Of a DNA stretch of 64,000 nt, positions 27,201 through 36,409 are shown one piece after another. The notes under the pieces were generated by a model that did not search any database, was not told the origin of the DNA, and saw only the letters and a list, made by a program, of their open reading frames with translations. Within the stretch, counting starts at the first letter, position 1. Every line of letters begins with the position of its first letter. This DNA comes from JANXQG01 sp963719885 (GTDB taxonomy: Bacteria > Planctomycetota > Planctomycetia > Pirellulales > Thermoguttaceae): positions 1-64,000 of the forward strand of contig CAVRDP010000030.1 of assembly GCA_963719885.1 (NCBI GenBank), in the 5' to 3' direction. Position numbers and translations under genes: made by a program.

Positions 27201-27915
27201 CCTCATGACCTCGATCGTGGCCATCTTCGGCCTGCTTGCCGGCCTCGCTGGCCACCGGCCTGGGCTCCGACGTGCAGCGGCCGCTGGCCACGGTGATCGT
27301 CTGGGGGCTGTTCAGCTCGACGACCCTCACGCTCTTCGTCGTGCCCGTCTTCTACCGCATCCTGGTCCCCGCCCTGCCCACGACCGAGGCCCCGGCGGCC
27401 ACGTCGGAAGCCGAGGCGCGATCTCTGGTCGAGCCCTTGCCCGACGTGACCACGACGGAGATCGTGGGCCTGCTGGAATATCTTCACGCCCGCGGCGGCC
27501 AGCAGGACGTGTTCCATATTTGCGACGAGACGAACCGCGAATTCGCCCGCGTGATCGCCGTCGTGAAGGCCGCCGAGATGCTGGGCTTCATCGAGACGCC
27601 GGGGCAACTGGTCGTGCTCGAGCCCAAGGGCAAGCAGCTTTGTCGAGGCTGCGCCGGAGCAGCGCAAGGTGCTGTGGCGCGAGCAATTGCTCACGCTGCG
27701 GCTTTTCCGCGACGTGTACGAATTGATCCAGTCCCACCCCGAGCATGTGATCGACCGCGATTTCATCCTGGAGACGATCGTCACGCGGATGCCCTACGAG
27801 AACTACGAGACGGATGTTCAACACGTTCATCCGCTGGGCGCGATTCGGCGATCTGTTCGCCTATGACGAAACGGTGCAGCGGATTACGCTCGGTCCGCAG
27901 GGGCAGAGGGAGTAG
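24273..27915 (+). pseudogene. RND heavy-metal efflux permease (CzcA/CusA type) with fused C-terminal AAA-associated domain; many single-base insertions
   Basis: Starts ATG 24273 (MIPTLIRLALSQRWLVLMLA). Reading across frames gives the whole family: EEVERQVTIPIEIAMRSVPR, YGEIYRYELVSDG, IGLLSVGAIDFGIIVDGAVI then MAENIAHRL (the D-D-E relay of heavy-metal RND pumps), SFRPMALT-type helices, NLARARKHFLVLIPITIGLI and ATVIVWGLFSSTTLTLFVVP. About 18 shifts are needed, nearly all one extra base, for example CTTGCAAG where CTGCAG fits. Beyond FYRILVPALP a linker leads to TTTEIVGLLEYLHARGGQQD, IAVVKAAEMLGF and NTFIRWARFGDLFAYDE. This matches the PF09821-type AAA-associated domain normally attached to ABC ATPases. 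DFGxIVD suggests divalent cations (Zn/Co/Cd) rather than Cu/Ag. Confidence 0.78.
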
Positions 27916-27938
27916 ATTTGGTCAGATTCCGGTTTTTT

Positions 27939-28895
27939 CTAGGCGTTGGCATGGACTGCCTCAAGTCCCTGGCACTGTTGGACCTCAACGCTGACGTGGA
28001 CGAGTTCCTCGTGCTCGCGGAACAGCTCTCGATAGGCCTGCGCAGACTTGGGCTCGTGCGCGACGATGGAAACGATGGCCGCGAACTTGCCGGCGCTGAC
28101 CTGCCATATATGGAGGTCAGTGACGAGCGAGTCGCCGTCGCTCTCCACGGCGCGGCGGATCTCATGCGGCAAGTCGCATGACTCCGGCGTGCGGTCCAAC
28201 AGAATGCCGCTCGTGTCGCGGAGCAGGCTGTAGGCCCACGAGAAGACAACGCCACTGCCGACGAGTCCGACTACCGGATCGAGCCAAGACCAACCGAACA
28301 GCTTGCCGCCGAGCAAGGCGAAGATCGCCGCCAGCGTCGTCAGCGCGTCGGCGAGGACGTGGAGGTAAGCCGCTCGGAGGTTCAAGTCATCGTGGTGATC
28401 GTGAGCGTGATGGCCGTGCCCATGCTCGTGGTGGTGGTGATGGCCGACATCGAGCAGCAAGGCACAAACCAGGTTCACCAGCAGTGCAACCGTAGCCACG
28501 CCGATCGCTTCGTTGAAATGAATCGGCAACGGATCAAAGAAGCGATAGACCGACTCGCCCGCCATGAGGAACGCCACCACGGAAAGCACGACCGCGCTGG
28601 CAAAACCCCCCAAGGCGCCCATTTTGCCGGTGCCGAAACTGTAATGCGGGTCGGCAGCGTTACGGCGGGTGAAGTGATAAGCGATGGCGGTAATGAGGAA
28701 AGCGGAGACATGCGTGCCCATGTGCCATCCGTCGGCGAGCACAGCCATCGAATGAAAGACGATGCCGCCGACAACCTCCACAACCATCATCGTGGCGGTG
28801 ATGCCGATCACCACTCGCGTGCGGCGCTCGGCGAGGGAAAAATCGTGAGCGTATTGGTGCGCATGATGCCAGCGGTCAGGATGGGTGTGGTGCAT
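27939..28895 (-). CDS. dmeF: Cation diffusion facilitator exporter, DmeF-type (Co/Ni)
   Basis: Start chosen at ATG 28895 (MHHTHPDRWHHAHQYAHDFS), because the upstream codons lack family similarity. 318 residues with six membrane helices. Helix 2 carries LADGWHMGTH and helix 5 VLADALTT, the paired metal site of CDF proteins; a His-rich loop (VGHHHHHEHGHGHHAHDHHD) lies between helices 4 and 5. The FSFGTGK-like YSFGTGKMGALGGFASAVVL and the cytosolic tail with TDLHIWQVS fit the DmeF subgroup, which exports cobalt and nickel in exchange for protons. It converges on the RND gene with only 23 bases between, consistent with a metal-resistance cluster. Confidence 0.85.
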   Translation of the reverse strand: MHHTHPDRWHHAHQYAHDFSLAERRTRVVIGITATMMVVEVVGGIVFHSMAVLADGWHMGTHVSAFLITAIAYHFTRRNAADPHYSFGTGKMGALGGFASAVVLSVVAFLMAGESVYRFFDPLPIHFNEAIGVATVALLVNLVCALLLDVGHHHHHEHGHGHHAHDHHDDLNLRAAYLHVLADALTTLAAIFALLGGKLFGWSWLDPVVGLVGSGVVFSWAYSLLRDTSGILLDRTPESCDLPHEIRRAVESDGDSLVTDLHIWQVSAGKFAAIVSIVAHEPKSAQAYRELFREHEELVHVSVEVQQCQGLEAVHANA

Positions 28896-29276
28896 TGGAA
28901 GCAAGAACGGACGGAACGGGAAGCTGCGAAAACGCCGGTCATGGCATGAACACGATTTCCCTCTGTAGTAGCATAGGCGCGTCGGCGCCCCAGGGCAAGT
29001 AGCTGCGGCGGGGCCATGCCAGCCCGGATTATTCACGGCCGCATTAAAGCCCGACGCACAAGCGAGGTCCACGCACGACGTTAACCTCGCTGCGCCGCAA
29101 GCGGGTGCCCCGCCGGGCTTCAATTCAACGCTCCGTTTCGGATTACGCGGGGCGCGTGAATAATCCCGGCCAAACCCCTACAACAGGAGAAACGTAACCC
29201 CACCGTTGTCAACGGCGAGCACGAAGCCATGCCTTCCCAAACACAACCTGCCAGTTCCCTCCTTGCCGCGCGTCCG
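28896..29276. other. Intergenic region with an inverted-repeat element
   Basis: 381 bases without a gene. CCCGGATTATTCACG (29023-29037) faces CGTGAATAATCCCGG (about 29155-29169), enclosing AAAGCCCG and CGGGCTT arms; the 150-base unit looks like a non-coding hairpin or MITE. It forms the leader of dmeF. Confidence 0.65.
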
Positions 29277-30986
29277 CTACCGCGTTTGCCCCAGGGCAAA
29301 AATATCGTCGCTCTGCATCAGTCCCGCCAGATCGGCAACCGCCTGCCACTGGTCGCCGAGAAGCTGGATGTAGGTGGAAATCGTGCTGGCCAGCGTCTGC
29401 TGCGAAGTGACCACGTCGTTGAAATCGGCGTCGGGATCGACCTGGTAACGCTGGTAGGCCCCGCGATAGGCCCGCACCTGGTCGACGAGAATACTGTTGT
29501 GATACTGCTGGGCCGTTTGCCGGTTCGTCTCGTAACGGGCGAAGGTATCGGCCAGGGTGGTGAACAGATCGTTGCGGGCGCGTTCGTATTCGCTGCAGGC
29601 CCGAACCAGCGCCGCTTCGGCCGCGATGATGTTGCCGTGGTTGTTGTCGAAGATGGGAAGCGGAACGCCGACCTGCAAGCTGACCACCGTGCCGTAGGGC
29701 GGTGTCGTGTAGTCTTTTTCGATGACGGTATTGGTGTCGATGTTCGGACAAATTGGCGTGACCTGCGCCAAGCGGAGTTGATATTGTGCCCGCGCGACGG
29801 CGTTCTGCGCCGTGACCAAGTCCGTGTGCGTCCGCAAGATTTGGTCGCGGGCCGCATCATAGTCGACCAGCGGCACGGGACCATCGATGCGCCCGGCCAA
29901 GGGGGTCGGGGCCATGTCCGGAGAATTGAGCGTAACGGCCAGCTTCCGCCAAGCCGCTACGTATTGCTGGTTCGATTGGATCAATTGCGCCTGGGCCTGC
30001 ACGGCGAGCACGCGGAGTTGCAGCGGCTCGTAGGCGGCCGCCTGGCCGGCGGCGACCCGTTTGGCCTGCAGGCGATAGACGCGGTCGGCAAACTGCGTCA
30101 GCGCGTTATTCACCTTGATCCGCTCCCGGGCGACGAGCACGCCGAGATAATTCGACCGCACTTGCGTGGCCAGATCGTAACGGGCCCGGTGCAAGGCCAG
30201 TTCCGCATTGTGGAGATCGACCTCCGCCGAGGCCTTGGCGAGCCGCAGTTTGCCGCCGGTAACGATCGTCTGACCGATGCCGCCGCCCTGGTAGCCGGCG
30301 GTCCGCCCCGTATTGATGTCGTCCGACTGATAGCCGACGTGCGGGTTGGGATAGGCGCCGGCCTGGATCATGTTGCCGCGGGCTGCTTCCACGTCGGACG
30401 CCGCCTGGCGAATGAGCGGATTGCGGGTCACCGCGAGCGACTGCAACTGGGCTAGCGTCAGCGGCGTTTGGCCGGGCGCAAGTGCCGGCTCGGGTACGGG
30501 AGTGATCACGTCCAGCTCGGTAAAGAGCGACTCGATCGCACTGCTTTGTTCGGCCGGCGTGGCCCCCGGGCGGACCGACGGCAGACGCAACGGCGGCGCC
30601 GAGCTGCCGGGGATCGCGCTGGGGATTTCCAGCGGCTGAACGATGCGCGGCGGCCGAGCCGCTGCCGGGGCATCGTAGGCCACTGTCCGACATTCGCCCG
30701 CCTGCTCGCGCATGTTGCCAATCCGGTTTGGCAAGGCATCCTGGTCCGGGCCGGAAACAGGACTTGTCGCCGGTTCTGGCATTGGCGCACGGATGGACTC
30801 GGGAATCGTCCCCGTGCCGTTCCCTCCGGCGGAAGGCGCGGGCGGCGGGGTGACGTCCATGGGGCAGCCGCCCAGCGATCGGACGCGACAGTCAACCTGG
30901 CACTGCGTGTCATACTGACAGCCGCCGATGCTCGCGCACAGCAGCGCGGCAATCGCCACGCGCCGTCCGCTGGTCGTCCTTTGCAT
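29277..30986 (-). CDS. TolC-family outer membrane efflux lipoprotein, second copy
   Basis: I start at ATG 30986: MQRTTSGRRVAIAALLCASI then GGC, a lipobox. 569 residues; a Pro-rich linker is followed by two outer-membrane efflux repeats (LTLAQLQSLAVTRNPLIRQA, RARYDLATQVRSNYLGVLVA, then RTHTDLVTAQNAVARAQYQL and VSLQVGVPLPIFDNNHGNII). It faces away from the adaptor at 31347 across a 360-base shared control region. It is probably the duct for the second pump (31347-36405), because that operon lacks its own TolC. Intact reading frame. Confidence 0.9.
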   Translation of the reverse strand: MQRTTSGRRVAIAALLCASIGGCQYDTQCQVDCRVRSLGGCPMDVTPPPAPSAGGNGTGTIPESIRAPMPEPATSPVSGPDQDALPNRIGNMREQAGECRTVAYDAPAAARPPRIVQPLEIPSAIPGSSAPPLRLPSVRPGATPAEQSSAIESLFTELDVITPVPEPALAPGQTPLTLAQLQSLAVTRNPLIRQAASDVEAARGNMIQAGAYPNPHVGYQSDDINTGRTAGYQGGGIGQTIVTGGKLRLAKASAEVDLHNAELALHRARYDLATQVRSNYLGVLVARERIKVNNALTQFADRVYRLQAKRVAAGQAAAYEPLQLRVLAVQAQAQLIQSNQQYVAAWRKLAVTLNSPDMAPTPLAGRIDGPVPLVDYDAARDQILRTHTDLVTAQNAVARAQYQLRLAQVTPICPNIDTNTVIEKDYTTPPYGTVVSLQVGVPLPIFDNNHGNIIAAEAALVRACSEYERARNDLFTTLADTFARYETNRQTAQQYHNSILVDQVRAYRGAYQRYQVDPDADFNDVVTSQQTLASTISTYIQLLGDQWQAVADLAGLMQSDDIFALGQTR

Positions 30987-31346
30987 GGTACGTCTCGCAA
31001 AACCTGGTATCGATTGAAACGAAAATTCCGGTCTTACGGGTTGTATCGGGCGTAGCAAACGTGAGGATTAGACGGGCGACGGTGGTAACGATTGTAACGA
31101 TTGTAACGATCATAGCGGCGGTGAGTATTGAGGCCGAAAACGCCATTGGGGGGGTTTCCTCTTTTTCTCTTGTTTGTAAACTTCCGCCGGATGTTTGTGT
31201 AACCAAATATATAAGTTTGACTTGCCAAAGCTAGGATTTACGGCCGGGGCCCGCGTATTATCATTTCAGAACCCGTAACACTTGACGGCGGCCTTGTTTG
31301 TCGGCTATCCTTAATTGTTCCTGTTTGCCCAATCAGGAGTTGATTC
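30987..31346. promoter_or_regulatory. Divergent control region of the second efflux system with direct repeats
   Basis: It lies between the outward-facing TolC and adaptor genes. GTAACGATT occurs three times in tandem at 31085-31111 (third unit ends GATC), a plausible binding array for a metal-responsive regulator. TATATAAG at 31208 is AT-rich in a GC-rich surrounding. No regulator gene is nearby. Regulatory meaning is inferred. Confidence 0.45.
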
Positions 31347-32823
31347 GTGACTATTTCCGCCCGGCACTTCACAAAATATGCCCTGATCGTTGTTGTTCTG
31401 GCCGGTCTGGCCACGGCCGGCGTCGCTTTTGCCCCATGGTTGAGGCGGTACCTGGCGCGGCCGGCAGAGGCCGCCGACGCGTCCGACGCGGTCGCGCAGC
31501 TTGCCCCAGGAAAGGATGCGATCTGCCTGCCGGCCGAGTTGGCCACGAACCTCGGCATCCAGACCTGCAAGATCGAATACTCCTCGTCGCCGGTGATGCT
31601 GGAAATGTCGGGCACGCTGATGTTCGATGCCGATCGCCTCTCGCACGTGCATGCCCGCTTTCCGGGCGAGATCGTCGAGCTGGGGCCGGGCGATGGCCGT
31701 TCGCCGGCGGTGTCGTTCGGTCAACGGGTCCGCAAGGGGCAGTTGCTGGCGGTGATTTGGAGCCGCGACCTGGGCGAGAAGAAGAGCGATCTGATCGACG
31801 CCTTGTCGCAACTTCGCGTGGATGAAGAGAGCCTCGCGCGGATTGCCAGGGCCGCAGCCGAGGGTTCCGTTCCCGACCGCATCCTCCAAGATAACGAGCG
31901 AAAGGTCGAGGTCGACCGCATTGCCGTGTCGCGGGCGGTGCGGATCCTGCAAAGCTGGCGTATTCCTAAGGCGGAGATCGACGAAGTGCGGGCCGAGGCC
32001 GATCGGCTGGCCCGCGAGAATAAGTTGCCGCGCGAGAAGGCGGCCGACCGCGAGGAGATGGTCGCCCAATGGGCGAAGCTCGACGTGCTGGCGCCGCTGG
32101 ACGGCACCGTGATCGAGCGCAACGTGGCCCTCGGCGACCTGGTCGACACGAACATCGACTTATTCAAGGTCGCCGATCTCTCCCGGCTGCGCGTGGTGGC
32201 CCATGCCTACGAGGAAGACCTGCCCTCGTTGGACGCCTTGAAAAACGACGGGGCACCCGGTCGGGTACCCAGTACTCTGGGTGGGGGTCGCGGATGGTCG
32301 GTGGGCATCGGGTCAGGCCCGGATGCGGCGACCCGGCCGGGACGCTTCGACCAGGTCGGTTGCATCATCGATCCCAATCAGCATACGGCGATGGTGATGG
32401 GCTGGGTCGACAACCCCGACGGCCGTTTGCGGGTGGGGCAGTTCGTCACCGTACGCCTGGCGGTTCCGCCGCCCAAGCCGGAGCTCGTGATTCCCGCGGC
32501 GGCGTTGTGCGAAGAGGGCGGCCGGACCACTGTGTTCCTGCAATCCCGAGGGCACGCACGAGTACGTTCGCCGGCAGGTCGTCGTCTCGCGGCGGAGCGG
32601 CGACAAGGTGTTCCTCCGCAGCCAGTTGACCGCGGAGGAGCGGCAGCGCGGTTTGGAGCCGCTCCAGGCCGGCCAGCTCGTGGTCACGTCGCGGATCGCG
32701 CAGTTGACGGCAAACTTGAACGGCTTGAAATCCGCGGGCCGGGTACCCGGACCCGGGTGGCGCGGCAGACAAACCCGCGGCAGACTAGCCGAGATCCCCA
32801 GCCGCGTAGGGTGGGACGAGTGA
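31347..32823 (+). CDS. Periplasmic adaptor (HlyD/CusB family) of the second RND pump, one frameshift
   Basis: Starts GTG 31347 (MTISARHFTKYALIVVVLAG), with a membrane anchor at residues 10-30. Then CLPAELATNLGIQTCKIEYS, LSHVHARFPGEIVELGPGDG (lipoyl half), a helical hairpin with RVDEESLARIARAAAEGSVP, VLAPLDGTVIERNVALGDLV (second lipoyl half) and the barrel IIDPNQHTAMVMGWVDNPDG. Two palindromic elements are inside: 32250 (GAPGRVPSTLGG, in frame) and 32737 (GRVPGPG). At about 32540 an extra base shifts the frame; PEGTHEYVRRQVVVSRRSGD, FLRSQLTAEERQRGLEPLQA continue it. The end at 32823 lies in a hairpin; DKPAAD-stop at 32789 in a third frame may be the original C-terminus. The RND gene follows. 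Confidence 0.8.
32250..32293 (+). repeat. In-frame palindromic element in the second adaptor gene
   Basis: GGGGCACCC-GGTC then GGGTACCCAGTACTCTGGGT, GGGGGTCGCGG. Compound like the copy at 23902, with the ACCCAG/CTGGGT stem and TACT loop. It is read as GAPGRVPSTLGGGRG between LDALKND and GWSVGIGS. Confidence 0.82.
32737..32760 (+). repeat. Diverged palindromic element near the second adaptor 3' end
   Basis: GGCCGGGTACCCGGACCCGG-GTGG. The GGGTACCC core is shared with 32264, but the TACT loop is lost. It is read as GRVPGPG. Confidence 0.6.
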
Positions 32824-32888
32824 AACGAGTCCCACCATGAGAGAACCGTGGCAAAATGGTGGGACTCGTTTCACTTGGCCCACCTTAC
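32806..32888. repeat. Intercistronic hairpin (GTAGGGTGGGAC family)
   Basis: GTAGGGTGGGACGAGTGAAA faces TTTCACTTGGCCCACCTTAC; the inner arms ACGAGTCCCACCAT and ATGGTGGGACTCGT pair exactly. It lies between the adaptor stop and the RND start, where such a stem could stabilise or separate transcripts. Confidence 0.85.
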
Positions 32889-32907
32889 ATCTCCAGTTGA
32901 ACTTCCT

Positions 32908-35900
32908 ATGATCGAGAAGCTGATTCGTTGGGCGGTGCAGAACCGCCTGATCGTGGTGCTCTTGGCCTTCGCCTTGTTGGGCTACGGCCTGTATGCCTTC
33001 AACAACATCAACGTCGAGGCCTATCCCGACCCCGCGCCGGCCATCGTGGAAATCGTGGCCCGCTATCCCGGCGCTTCGGCGGAAGAAGTGGAACGCCAGG
33101 TCACGATCCCGCTCGAGGTGGCCCTGGCGGGGATGCCGGGCTTGAAGTACACGCAAACGCAGTCGATGTTCGAGCTGTGCCACATCCGCAACCAGTTCGA
33201 ATATGGCCTCGATCAGCCGGCTGCGCGGCAAGAGATCCTCAACCGCCTGCAAATGGCGCAGTTGCCCGCCGGCATCACCCCGGCCATCTCGCCGCAGTCC
33301 CCGACGGGCGAGATCTTCCGCTACGTGTTGACGAACCCCAAGGACGCGGCCGGCCACGATGTCTACAACCTCAACGATTTGAAGTCGCTGCAGGATTATA
33401 CGCTGGAGCGGTCGTTCCGCCGCCTGCCGGGCGTGGCCGACGTCTGCAGCTTCGGCGGAACAGTCAAGCGCTACGAGATCCACCCCGACCCGGCCCGCAT
33501 GCAGCGCTACGGAATCACGCTGCAGCAGATCAAGGACGCGGTTTCCAACAGCAACCAGAATGCGGGCGGCGAATACGTCATCGAGGGCGATACGGCCCAC
33601 GTGGTCCGCTTTCTGGGACTGATCGGCTACGGCCAGGACCCGATCGAAACCGCCATGGGAATGAAGGATCCGGTCGCCGCCCGCGACTACCTGCGCAGCG
33701 AAGAAGAACGCCGGCTGCGGGAAATCCGCCAGATCGTGCTCACCGCCACGAACAACGTGCCCGTTCGCGTCGACGACGTGGTCGAAGGCGGGCCGCTCCA
33801 CGAGGGCGACGCGGTCGATCGCCAAGGCGTGGTCGTGGGCTGGCAGACTCGCCTCGGCCACGTCGAGCGGAGCTATCCGCTCCTCGATGCGCAGGAGAAA
33901 GAAGTCCTCGACGCCCACGGCCAGCGCGTCTGGCACGACGACCCGGACGTGGTGCAGTGCATCTGCTTGCTGCGCAAAGGCGACCAGTCGCTGCCGGTGC
34001 TCGCGGAAGTGGAAGCCCTGGTCAAGCTCTTGAACGAGTCGCCGGGCCGCATGCTGCCGGGCGTGAAGATAACACCCTACTACGATCGCACCAACCTGAT
34101 CCACGTCACGACCGACACCGTGCGGGAAAACCTGCTGGCCGGCATGGGGCTGGTGACGCTGGTGTTGTTCATGTTCCTCACGAACGTGCGGGGGGCCCTG
34201 ATCGTGGCCGTCAACATCCCGCTGGCGCTGCTCTTCGCTTTTTCCGTGCTCTTTCTGCGGGGCAAATCGGCCAATCTGCTCTCCATCGGCGCCGTGGACT
34301 TCGGCATCATCGTCGATTCGTCGGTGATCATCGTCGAGAACATCTACCGGCACCTGAGTTTGGGCCTGAACGCCGATCTGCCCATCGGCCGGCGAATCAT
34401 GCTCGCTTCCAACGAGATCCAGCGCTGCCTGTTCTACTCGACGGCGATCATGATCTGCGCCTTCCTGCCGCTGTTCACGATGTCCGGCCCGGAAGGGCAG
34501 ATTTTCGGACCGATGGCCGAGACCTACGCCTTTGCCCTGGGCGGGGCGTTGTTGTTGGCACTCACCTTTTCGCCCGTGCTCTGCACGTTGTTTCTCAAGA
34601 ACCTCAAGCCCACGCGAGACAACTTCCTGGTGCGGGCCTTGCAAGCCAGTTACTTGCGGCAGTTGCAGCGCTGCATGGACCACCGCTGGCTGACCCTGGC
34701 CCTCTTCACGGTGGTGGTGGCCGGCACCGCGGCGGCGATGCCGTACTTGGGAGGCGAGTTCATGCCCGAGTTGGAGGAAGGAAACATTTGGGTCCAGGCG
34801 CAGTTCCCCTTGAACACTTCGCTGGAAGATGTCTGCGCCATGTCGCAAAAGGTCCATGAGATCATGAAGCGCTACCCCGAGACGGAGATGGTCCTGACGC
34901 AGGTCGGACGGCCCGACGACGGCACCGATCCGGCAGGTTTCTACAATGCGGAATATTTTATGCCCTTGAAACCGGAATCCCAGTGGCCGGTCCCGGAGGG
35001 AAGGTCGCGCCCGCGGACCAAGGATGAATTGACCGACGAGCTGAGCCGGGAGTTGAAAGGCACGATCCTCTCCGTGGAATGGAACGTCTCGCAGAACATC
35101 CGCAACATGGTGATGGAATCGATGTCGGGCGTTCGCGGCGAAAATTCGGTCAAGATCATCGGTTCCGATCTCGAGGAATTGGAACGGACGGCCGACCGCG
35201 TGGTGGCGGCCCTGCGGACCGTCCGGGGTCTGGATGACGTCGGCTGCTACCGCATCATGGGCCAGTCGAACCTCGTGCTGCCTATCGACACGCGGAAATG
35301 CGCGCGGTGGAACCTCAAGGTGGGCGACGTCCAGGCGGTAGGCGAGACGGCCGTGGGCGGAAAGCCCTTCAGCCAGATGATCGAAGGCGAGCGGAGCTTC
35401 GACATCACCCTGCGGTTCCCCAAACCGCAGCGCTCGAATCTCGACGAGATCCTCAGTATTCCCGTCGACGTGCCGGGAAACATGGTCGCCAACAGCCAGA
35501 CACCCGGGCAGTCGGCGACGCCGGTCAGCGGCGGCAACAGCGGGCCCTCGTCCACCGGTACGAGCGGCAACCTGCCGAGTTTGACCGGCAGCGCCATGAA
35601 CGGCACGATGAACGATCTGAGCCGCACGCCGCGGCGGCGGCTGGGCGAGATGGTCACGCCTCTGGGGCCCGACGGCAAGCCCGATCCGCACGGGTCGTTT
35701 TTCCAGCGTGGGGCCTCCGACATCTACCGCGACCAGGGAGAACGTCTGATCGCCATCAAGTTCGACATTCACGGCCGCGACCTGGCCGGGGCCGTGGCCG
35801 AGGCACAACGCAGGTGCAAGGACCTGGTCACCGCTCCCGTCCGCCTGGAGTGGACCGGCGAATTCCAGGAAATGGAGCAGGCCGAGCGCCGCCTGATGAT

Positions 35901-36405
35901 CGTCATTCCCCTGGCCGCCTTCCTGGTGATGTTCCTGCTGTACCTCGCCTTCCGCTCGCTGACCGACGTCTTCCTCGTGCTCTCCAACGTGGTGACCATG
36001 GTCTGCGGCGGGATTTGGGCGCTGTTGCTCACGCACACGAACTTCAGCATTTCGGCGGCCGTGGGTTTCATTTCCATCTTCGGCGTGGCCGTCATGGATG
36101 CGCTCTTGCAGGTCTCCGCCTTCCATCGCTGGCGCCTCCAGGGCCAGTCCATGGAAGAGGCCATCATCCACGGCTCCCGAGACCGGCTGCGGCCGATCAT
36201 GATGACCGCCCTGACGGCCGTCTTCGGGCTACTGCCGGCGGCGTTTTCCACGCGGATCGGCGCCGAGACGCAGCGCCCGCTGGCAATCGTCGTGATCGGC
36301 GGGATGTTGATGGCACTTTTCTTGAACCGCTATTTGACGCCAGTGTTGTATAGCGTACTGCGGCGGCGTCCGCCCACGGAGGAATCGGCCGGGCTGGCGG
36401 AGTAA
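32908..36405 (+). CDS. RND heavy-metal efflux permease (CzcA/CusA type), intact
   Basis: Start at ATG 32908 (MIEKLIRWAVQNRLIVVLLA); codons before it lie in the hairpin. 1165 residues, slightly longer than usual (about 1040). Motifs: NVEAYPDPAPAIVEIVARYP, EEVERQVTIPLEVALAGMPG, TPYYDRTNLIHVTTDTVREN, SIGAVDFGIIVDSSVIIVEN (D-D-E proton/metal relay), GGEFMPELEEGNIWVQAQFP and TEMVLTQVGRPDDGTDP. An extra stretch of about 80 residues (residues about 860-940, Ser/Gly/Pro-rich then RRRLGEMVTPLGPDGKPDPH) interrupts the second porter domain. Exports divalent metal ions across the envelope with the adaptor upstream and probably the TolC at 29277. Confidence 0.92.
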   Translation: MIEKLIRWAVQNRLIVVLLAFALLGYGLYAFNNINVEAYPDPAPAIVEIVARYPGASAEEVERQVTIPLEVALAGMPGLKYTQTQSMFELCHIRNQFEYGLDQPAARQEILNRLQMAQLPAGITPAISPQSPTGEIFRYVLTNPKDAAGHDVYNLNDLKSLQDYTLERSFRRLPGVADVCSFGGTVKRYEIHPDPARMQRYGITLQQIKDAVSNSNQNAGGEYVIEGDTAHVVRFLGLIGYGQDPIETAMGMKDPVAARDYLRSEEERRLREIRQIVLTATNNVPVRVDDVVEGGPLHEGDAVDRQGVVVGWQTRLGHVERSYPLLDAQEKEVLDAHGQRVWHDDPDVVQCICLLRKGDQSLPVLAEVEALVKLLNESPGRMLPGVKITPYYDRTNLIHVTTDTVRENLLAGMGLVTLVLFMFLTNVRGALIVAVNIPLALLFAFSVLFLRGKSANLLSIGAVDFGIIVDSSVIIVENIYRHLSLGLNADLPIGRRIMLASNEIQRCLFYSTAIMICAFLPLFTMSGPEGQIFGPMAETYAFALGGALLLALTFSPVLCTLFLKNLKPTRDNFLVRALQASYLRQLQRCMDHRWLTLALFTVVVAGTAAAMPYLGGEFMPELEEGNIWVQAQFPLNTSLEDVCAMSQKVHEIMKRYPETEMVLTQVGRPDDGTDPAGFYNAEYFMPLKPESQWPVPEGRSRPRTKDELTDELSRELKGTILSVEWNVSQNIRNMVMESMSGVRGENSVKIIGSDLEELERTADRVVAALRTVRGLDDVGCYRIMGQSNLVLPIDTRKCARWNLKVGDVQAVGETAVGGKPFSQMIEGERSFDITLRFPKPQRSNLDEILSIPVDVPGNMVANSQTPGQSATPVSGGNSGPSSTGTSGNLPSLTGSAMNGTMNDLSRTPRRRLGEMVTPLGPDGKPDPHGSFFQRGASDIYRDQGERLIAIKFDIHGRDLAGAVAEAQRRCKDLVTAPVRLEWTGEFQEMEQAERRLMIVIPLAAFLVMFLLYLAFRSLTDVFLVLSNVVTMVCGGIWALLLTHTNFSISAAVGFISIFGVAVMDALLQVSAFHRWRLQGQSMEEAIIHGSRDRLRPIMMTALTAVFGLLPAAFSTRIGAETQRPLAIVVIGGMLMALFLNRYLTPVLYSVLRRRPPTEESAGLAE

Positions 36406-36409
36406 ATCA

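Noticed and set aside
32785..36171. An 1128-residue minus-strand open frame opposite the intact RND pump
   Set aside because: It runs antisense to the RND gene, whose family motifs are clear. The His/Asp/Gln-rich peptide is typical of reversed coding sequence.
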